64,000 bases of DNA, from assembly GCF_000383615.1 (NCBI RefSeq), contig NZ_KB911583.1, positions 417,369-481,368 on the forward strand. The letters are read 5' to 3'. Both the position numbers and the translations under genes were made by a program. Origin of the DNA: Streptomyces canus 299MFChir4.1. Lineage in GTDB: Bacteria; Actinomycetota; Actinomycetes; Streptomycetales; Streptomycetaceae. The notes below the pieces were generated by a model that saw only the letters and a list, made by a program, of their open reading frames with translations, did no database searches and was not told where the DNA came from. Positions within the stretch are counted from its first letter, which is position 1. Every line of letters starts with the position of its first letter. Positions 59,623-64,000 of the stretch are shown one piece after another.

Positions 59623-61239
59623 TCAGCCGGCGTCCACGGTCTCGGTCTGCTTCTCGGTCGCCGGCGCCGCTTCAGCATCGCTCTGCTTGGCGGTGTGCTT
59701 GCGGCCGGGCAGGACGGCGATGACGATCAGGGTGCCGGCGGCCATGATGATGCCGCCGACGAGGCTGGTGTGGGCGATGGCGTGGGCGAAGGATTCGTGG
59801 ACCGCCCCGAGCAGGGTCTGGGCCTGTTCGGCGCCGCCCTGGGGGTTCTTGGCGACCTGCTCGGCGACCGCGATGCCGCCGCCGACCGAGTCCTTGGCGG
59901 TGTCCATGGCCTCGCCCGGAAGGTGGCCGCCGACCAGGTCGGTCAGCTTGTCCTTGTAGGAGGTGGCCAGCAGCGAGCCGAGGATGGCGATGCCCAGCGA
60001 GGCACCGAGTTCCAGGGCGGTGTCGTTGGCGCCGCCGCCGACGCCCAGCTCCGACTCGGGAAAGGAGCCCATGATGGTGTCGGTGGCCGGGGACAGGCTC
60101 AGGCCGATGGCGAAGCCGAGCAGCAGCAGGGGGGCCAGGAAGTCGGTGTACGTCGAGCCCGACTCGATCTGCGTGAGCAGGAAGACGCCTGCCGTGCCGA
60201 TGACCATGCCGGTGCCGACCACGATCTTCACGCCAAGCTTCGGGGCGAGCTTGCCGGTAACTGCGGCGCCGAGGAAGACCGCTCCGGCCAGGGGCAGCAG
60301 GCGGATGCCGGTCTCCAGGGCGTTGTAGCCGAGGACGAACTGCAGGAACTGGGTGGAGTAGTAGATCGAGCCGAAGGTGCCGAAGAAGAAGAACAGCACC
60401 GCCATCATCGAGCCGCCGAAGGGACGCTCGGTGAACTTGCGCGCGTCCAGCATGGGGTTGGGGTGCTTCAACTCCCAGGCCACGAAGGCCAGCAGGCCCA
60501 CACCGGCGACGACGGCCGCGGTGATCGGGCCGACGCCCCAGCCGAAGTGCGGGCCCTCGATGGTCGCGTAGACCAGGCAACCGACCGACATGATCGACAG
60601 CAGGCCACCGACGTAGTCGATCCGGCCCATGCCCTCCGCCTTCGACGGCGGCACCAGCAGCAGCGCGCCGACGACGCCGAGGACGGCGAGGGGCACGTTC
60701 ATCAGGAACGTCGAGCCCCAGGCGTGGTTCTCCAGCAGCCAGCCGGCGGCCAGCGGACCGGCGGCGATGGCGAGACCGGAGGTCGCGGACCAGGCGGTGA
60801 TGGCCTTGGCGCGCTCGGCGCGCGGGAACACCGCGACCAGCAGCGACAGTGTGGCCGGCATGACGACGGCGGCACCGACACCCATGATCGCGCGGGCTGT
60901 GATGACGAGGTTGGTCTCATCGACCAGGCCGCCCATCACCGAACCTCCGGCGAAGATCAGCAGGCCGAGGACGAGGGCGCCGCGGCGGCTGTACTTGTCG
61001 CCGATCGCGCCCAGCACCAGCATCAGCGCGGCGTAGGGGACGGTGTAGCCGTCGATGACCCACTGCAGGTCACTGCTGGACAGCCCCAGGTCCTTGGTCA
61101 TGTCGGGGGCGGCCACGATCAGTGACGTGTTCGCCATGACGACGATCAGCAGGCTCAGGCACAGGACGAGCAGGGCCCACCAGCGCCGGTGGTAGGGCTC
61201 CGTCATCTTCTCGACGGGTGTGTTCGGAAAGAGCGGCAT
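59623..61239 (-). CDS. DHA2-family MFS drug exporter (EmrB/QacA type)
   Basis: A 538-residue membrane protein with fourteen expected helices. The first is WWALLVLCLSLLIVVMANTS, and IVAAPDMTKDLGLSSSDLQW with VIDGYTVPYAALMLVLGAIG are classic DHA2 segments. GDKYSRRGALVLG is motif A, GVGAAVVMPATLSLLVAVFP covers motif C, and GGGANDTALELGASLGIAIL is the C-terminal signature. ATG 61239 is chosen because GAGGAG lies eight bases upstream. It is divergent from one TetR gene and convergent with its paralogue. The two near-identical sites at 61343 and 61370 in the gap are likely TetR operators. The drug is unknown. Confidence 0.93.
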   Translation of the reverse strand: MPLFPNTPVEKMTEPYHRRWWALLVLCLSLLIVVMANTSLIVAAPDMTKDLGLSSSDLQWVIDGYTVPYAALMLVLGAIGDKYSRRGALVLGLLIFAGGSVMGGLVDETNLVITARAIMGVGAAVVMPATLSLLVAVFPRAERAKAITAWSATSGLAIAAGPLAAGWLLENHAWGSTFLMNVPLAVLGVVGALLLVPPSKAEGMGRIDYVGGLLSIMSVGCLVYATIEGPHFGWGVGPITAAVVAGVGLLAFVAWELKHPNPMLDARKFTERPFGGSMMAVLFFFFGTFGSIYYSTQFLQFVLGYNALETGIRLLPLAGAVFLGAAVTGKLAPKLGVKIVVGTGMVIGTAGVFLLTQIESGSTYTDFLAPLLLLGFAIGLSLSPATDTIMGSFPESELGVGGGANDTALELGASLGIAILGSLLATSYKDKLTDLVGGHLPGEAMDTAKDSVGGGIAVAEQVAKNPQGGAEQAQTLLGAVHESFAHAIAHTSLVGGIIMAAGTLIVIAVLPGRKHTAKQSDAEAAPATEKQTETVDAG

Positions 61240-61342
61240 GGTCAGGCTCCTCGGCAGGAGGTGAAGCGCAGGCTTCGGGGTGCGGAATCGAGGGGATCGG
61301 TGCACGCGGGGCCAAGAGGGGCTCGGCACCAGGGGCAGCTAA

Positions 61343-61387
61343 TTGCCCGTTGATGTGCAGACTAGTTTATTGCTCGCCGATGTGCAA
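61343..61387. promoter_or_regulatory. Two 18-bp TetR-type sites, tandem
   Basis: TTGCCCGTTGATGTGCAG (61343-61360) and TTGCTCGCCGATGTGCAA (61370-61387) match at 14 of 18 positions and are spaced 27 bp start to start. Each has TTGC and GCA-type ends forming an imperfect palindrome. They fill the 185-bp gap between exporter and TetR. Confidence 0.65.
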
Positions 61388-61424
61388 ATATCGAGTCGCC
61401 CTCCCCGTCTACCGGAGGTTCGAC

Positions 61425-62063
61425 ATGATCCACGCACACCTGACAGCCGCCCCGGAACGCAGCCGCACTCTGCTCACGCGGGCCCGCATCCTGGAGGCGG
61501 CCCGGCAGGAACTCGACCGTGACCCCGACAGCAGCCTCGGTGACATCGCCGAGGCGGCGGGGGTGGTGCGCCGTACGGTCTATGGCCACTTCAGCGGCCG
61601 GGCCGCACTGATGGAGGGGCTGGTGGAGGAGGCCACGTGGGCCTTGCGGCAGGCGCTCGCGGTCCCGCGCGCACCGGCGACGGATGCCGTCACGGAGTTG
61701 GCGCGCTTCGTCCTCGCGGTGTGGCCCGTCGGAGATCGCTACCGCATCCTGCTCCGCCTCGCTCCCCAGGACCTCGGGGCCGATCGGCTGGCGGAAGTCC
61801 TGGCTCCCGCGCGGGACATGGCGGAGGCGATCATCGGCCGGGGGCAGCGGCAGGGAGTCTTTCAGACCCTCGTTCCACCAGCCGTGCTGACCCGGGCGCT
61901 GGAGGGACACCTGCTGGGCCTTGTGGACTGCGTGAACGGCGGGGCCTGGAGCGACGACGGCACGGGCACCGCGACCGCCGCCCTGATCGCGATGGGTGTG
62001 GACGGAGTCAGCGCGGCGACATGCCTTCGCGGACTCGGCCGACCCGAGGGCGACGCCGCGTAG
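61425..62063 (+). CDS. TetR-family regulator of the DHA2 exporter
   Basis: A 212-residue TetR protein. The helix-turn-helix is LGDIAEAAGVVRRTVYGHFS, and the effector region AVWPVGDRYRILLRLAPQDL parallels the regulator at 58924. ATG 61425 has GGAGG five bases upstream. The divergent arrangement with the exporter and the paired sites in the gap fit the TetR/MFS drug-efflux model. The LmeA-like gene follows after 34 bp. Confidence 0.92.
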   Translation: MIHAHLTAAPERSRTLLTRARILEAARQELDRDPDSSLGDIAEAAGVVRRTVYGHFSGRAALMEGLVEEATWALRQALAVPRAPATDAVTELARFVLAVWPVGDRYRILLRLAPQDLGADRLAEVLAPARDMAEAIIGRGQRQGVFQTLVPPAVLTRALEGHLLGLVDCVNGGAWSDDGTGTATAALIAMGVDGVSAATCLRGLGRPEGDAA

Positions 62064-62097
62064 GCGCTTCCCGAAGCACCACTCGAAATGGAGAACC

Positions 62098-62877
62098 ATG
62101 TACCGGACCCACCGCGACGAGGAGTACCTCGGCGAGCCGCGCTACGGCGACGGCTCCACGTACGTGAGCCCCCCGACCCGGACCAGGCGGCGCCTGATCA
62201 TCGCCGCCGCATCCGTGGTGGTGTTGGCGCTCGGCGCCGTCGCGGTCGACCGGATCGCCGCGGCCCGCGCGGAGAGCCGTACGGCCGAGGCCTTCCAGGA
62301 CGGCATGGGAACCGCCGACCGACCGTCGGTGCGTGTCACCGGATTCCCCGTGCTGACCCAACTGGCCAAGGGCAGCCTGAACCACGTCGACCTCACAGCC
62401 CACGACATACCCGCGAACGGCTCGACCCGGCCCCTGCCGGTGACAAAGCTGACCGTAGGGATGGACGGGCTCAAGACCTCAGGGAGCGCCGATGCGGCAC
62501 ACGCCCGCAGCGTTCGGGCGACCGCCCACCTGTCGTACGCGGACGTGTCGAGCGCGCTCGGCGTGGAGGTGTCGCAGGGCGACGAGTCGGGCCGGGTCAA
62601 CGCGACCGCGAGCCTGCCGCTCGTCGGCGACGTGACCGTGAGCGCGGCCGTCTCGGCGGCGAGCGGCAACCGCGTCTCGTTCACCGACGTCCGCGCCGAG
62701 CAGGGTGAACTGCTGCCTCCGCTGAAGTCACTGCTCGACAAGGCTCTGGACGAGCCCATTCCGCTGCAGAACGTCCCCGAGGGACTCCACCTGCGGTCGG
62801 TCACGACCACAGAGGACGGGATCGACGCCCGCTTCACCGGCCGGTCGGTCACCTTCCGCCCGGACTCGAGCGCCTAG
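62098..62877 (+). CDS. LmeA-like phospholipid-binding protein (DUF2993)
   Basis: A 259-residue protein anchored by one N-terminal membrane helix, RLIIAAASVVVLALGAVAVD (about 32-51). The outside domain is of DUF2993/LmeA type, with VRVTGFPVLTQLAKGSLNHV followed by DLTAHDIP, and PLKSLLDKALDEPIPLQNVP near the end. LmeA in mycobacteria supports lipomannan elongation and binds phospholipids; the role in Streptomyces is not known. ATG 62098 is the start. Its stop overlaps the stop of the convergent TetR gene. Confidence 0.87.
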   Translation: MYRTHRDEEYLGEPRYGDGSTYVSPPTRTRRRLIIAAASVVVLALGAVAVDRIAAARAESRTAEAFQDGMGTADRPSVRVTGFPVLTQLAKGSLNHVDLTAHDIPANGSTRPLPVTKLTVGMDGLKTSGSADAAHARSVRATAHLSYADVSSALGVEVSQGDESGRVNATASLPLVGDVTVSAAVSAASGNRVSFTDVRAEQGELLPPLKSLLDKALDEPIPLQNVPEGLHLRSVTTTEDGIDARFTGRSVTFRPDSSA

Positions 62878-63524
62878 AGGCAGGACGGTCGGTCGAGGTC
62901 GGGCAGGGGGCGCCGGGCGACCTCGTGAGCTTCGTCCGGTGACAGCCCCAGCATGCGCAGGACCATCTCGGCGAGGTTCACCGCAGCCTCGTCGCCGTCC
63001 GCCTCCGGGCGGGCAAAGCGCAGCTCCACCAGCGACAGCAGGGTTCCGCCCAGCGCGGCGAGGGCGACCACGGGGTCGAGGGTGGTGAAGCGACCGGAGG
63101 CGATGCCGACCTGGAGATCGCGCAGGGCGCGTCGGGCCAGGCCGTTGTCCGAGTGGATGTGCCCCAGGCCGCGGCGGCGCAGGACCTGCATCAGCTCCGG
63201 GTGCGAGTCGGCCATCCGGGCACTGAGCCGGAAGCCGGCCGCGAGCAGCTCCGCCGGGTCGTCGATCCCCGTCAGGCGCTCGTCGAAGGCCTGTCCGAAC
63301 TCCTCCAGGGCGTCCACCACCGCCGCCTCGAACAGCTCGGCCTTGGAGTCGAAGTGGTTGTAGAAGGAGCCGAAGCCCACGTCCGCGCGTTCGGCGATCG
63401 CCTGGATGCTCGCGCTGGTGTCCCCGGTCTCGGCGAGTATCTGCCGGGCCGCTCGCACGAGAGCCCTGCGAGTCCCCGCACGACGCCGCTCGAACCGGTT
63501 GCTGGGCAGGGCTGGCGTGGACAT
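62874..63524 (-). CDS. TetR-family regulator
   Basis: A 216-residue TetR protein. The helix-turn-helix is ASIQAIAERADVGFGSFYNH followed by FDSKAELFEAAV. The C-terminal region contains HPELMQVLRRRGLGHIHSDN. ATG 63524 is the start. It is divergent from an extradiol-dioxygenase-like gene, with two related sites TGATGAnTTCnTCATT in the gap. Regulators of this kind control aromatic degradation genes in actinomycetes, so control of the dioxygenase gene is likely. Confidence 0.9.
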   Translation of the reverse strand: MSTPALPSNRFERRRAGTRRALVRAARQILAETGDTSASIQAIAERADVGFGSFYNHFDSKAELFEAAVVDALEEFGQAFDERLTGIDDPAELLAAGFRLSARMADSHPELMQVLRRRGLGHIHSDNGLARRALRDLQVGIASGRFTTLDPVVALAALGGTLLSLVELRFARPEADGDEAAVNLAEMVLRMLGLSPDEAHEVARRPLPDLDRPSCL

Positions 63525-63564
63525 GCGCAGATTCTAGCCGCCGGGCCGATGGCGATCGCAATCC

Positions 63565-63633
63565 TGATGAATTCGTCATTTCCAACGCTGACACCTTGAC
63601 GACGGAACTGTCACAGTTGATGATTTCCTCATT
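63565..63633. promoter_or_regulatory. Two related operator sites and a palindrome
   Basis: TGATGAATTCGTCATT (63565-63580) and TGATGATTTCCTCATT (63618-63633) match at 14 of 16 positions. Between them, AACTGT-C-ACAGTT (63606-63618) is a perfect inverted repeat. All lie in the 134-bp gap between TetR and the dioxygenase-like gene. Confidence 0.6.
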
Positions 63634-63658
63634 ACGGCAATGTTGCTCGGAGGGCACC

Positions 63659-64000
63659 ATGTCTGAAATCCGCGTCAACGGGGCCGACGTCATCACGGCC
63701 CATCAGGACCTCCACAGTGAGCAGGGCGCCCTGCGTGGCGAACACCCCGGCCGCTCCCGGAACCCGGTCATCAAGGTGGCCGACCTGGCCTGGCTGGAGT
63801 TCGAGAAACCCGACCTGGACCGTGCCGAGGTCTTCGCCCGCGACTTCGGGTTCGCCGTCGCCGCCCGTACCGAACGGGAGCTGTGGCTGCGCGGCACCTT
63901 CGCCGGCTCGCCCTGCATGGTGATCCGGCGCGGTCGTACGTCCCGTTTCATCGGCCCGGCGTTCCGGGCGGGGGAGCGGGCCGACCTGGACCGGCTGGCC
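63659..64000 (+). CDS. Extradiol dioxygenase-like VOC protein (partial, cut by window end)
   Basis: The first 114 residues of a type I extradiol dioxygenase-like protein. After a polar 35-residue leader, VIKVADLAWLEFEKPDLDRA and EVFARDFGFAVAARTERELW form the first VOC module, as in 2,3-dihydroxybiphenyl or catechol 2,3-dioxygenases. GTFAGSPCMVIRRGRTSRFI follows. Metal ligands would lie in the second module beyond the window, so activity cannot be judged. ATG 63659 has GGAGGGC upstream. The TetR opposite is the probable regulator. Confidence 0.8.
   Translation, partial: MSEIRVNGADVITAHQDLHSEQGALRGEHPGRSRNPVIKVADLAWLEFEKPDLDRAEVFARDFGFAVAARTERELWLRGTFAGSPCMVIRRGRTSRFIGPAFRAGERADLDRLA

Noticed and set aside
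1..64000. Biosynthetic gene cluster, tRNA or rRNA genes, prophage
   Set aside because: No PKS/NRPS or terpene synthase motifs, no cloverleaf or rRNA sequence, and no integrase or structural phage proteins were seen on either strand.

Overview
This 64 kb window is chromosomal DNA from a high-GC actinomycete, almost certainly a Streptomyces. Codon third positions are overwhelmingly G or C. GTG starts and GGAGG-type ribosome sites are common. Diagnostic content includes SpoIIE/STAS/HATPase partner-switch proteins, a conservon-type sensor kinase, an ECF41 sigma factor, an SCO2400-type zinc-ribbon protein, and many small regulators facing the enzymes they probably control. I see no rRNA, tRNA, plasmid or prophage genes, no transposase and no CRISPR array. 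It reads as a chromosome-arm accessory region rich in catabolic enzymes and one-component regulators, with several decayed genes.

Layout. 1-700: a gene graveyard holding an MFS fragment, a frameshifted amidohydrolase and a DHA2 transporter tail. 0.8-6.1 kb: ZIP metal transporter, a SpoIIE phosphatase / STAS antagonist / HATPase anti-sigma group, an MFS exporter and a lipoprotein. 6.3-10.3 kb: phosphoglucomutase, a TIM-barrel amidohydrolase, a VOC protein and the SCO2400-type protein. 10.8-14.9 kb: TetR facing an APC permease plus YtcJ-type amidohydrolase operon, with a perfect palindrome between them. 15-21.2 kb: malic enzyme, then LacI, GH43 and GH1 sharing a TGTTAACGTTAACA operator, a sugar-use locus without its own transporter. 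21.2-24.6 kb: MarR with an LLM monooxygenase, a TPR protein, a VOC protein and an aldo/keto-reductase relic. 24.6-29.9 kb: orphan conservon-type kinase, an SDR with an ECF41-like promoter, and a two-gene unit of membrane PP2C phosphatase plus ECF41 sigma factor. 30.1-35.7 kb: an AAA/Fis regulator facing a TfdB-like hydroxylase, hydroxyquinol dioxygenase and maleylacetate reductase, a coherent aromatic route to 3-oxoadipate.

35.8-45 kb: YceI protein, DUF3224 protein, NDH-2-like oxidoreductase, orphan LuxR response regulator, XRE/SDR pair, CaiB CoA transferase, MarR, and a PucR regulator abutting a 5'-truncated LLM gene. 45.0-45.3 kb: a roughly 240-bp MITE with perfect 23-bp inverted ends that supplies the stop codon of the neighbouring small gene. 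45.6-53.7 kb: LysR, TetR/FMN-reductase pair with twin operators, LacI-pobA-aldehyde dehydrogenase (4-hydroxybenzaldehyde to protocatechuate), thioredoxin and a flavoprotein disulfide reductase lacking the usual catalytic His. 53.8-64 kb: peptide deformylase, PepSY membrane protein, a MarR pair, pirin, a catalase-family relic, a DHA2 exporter flanked by two paralogous TetR genes, an LmeA-like protein, and a TetR facing an extradiol-dioxygenase-like gene cut by the window end.

The best candidates for something undescribed are the phosphatase-ECF41 unit with its putative promoter on the adjacent SDR, the LacI-controlled pobA/aldehyde dehydrogenase operon, and the PucR/LLM deletion junction. Function names rest on motif and family recognition by eye; no database search was run.
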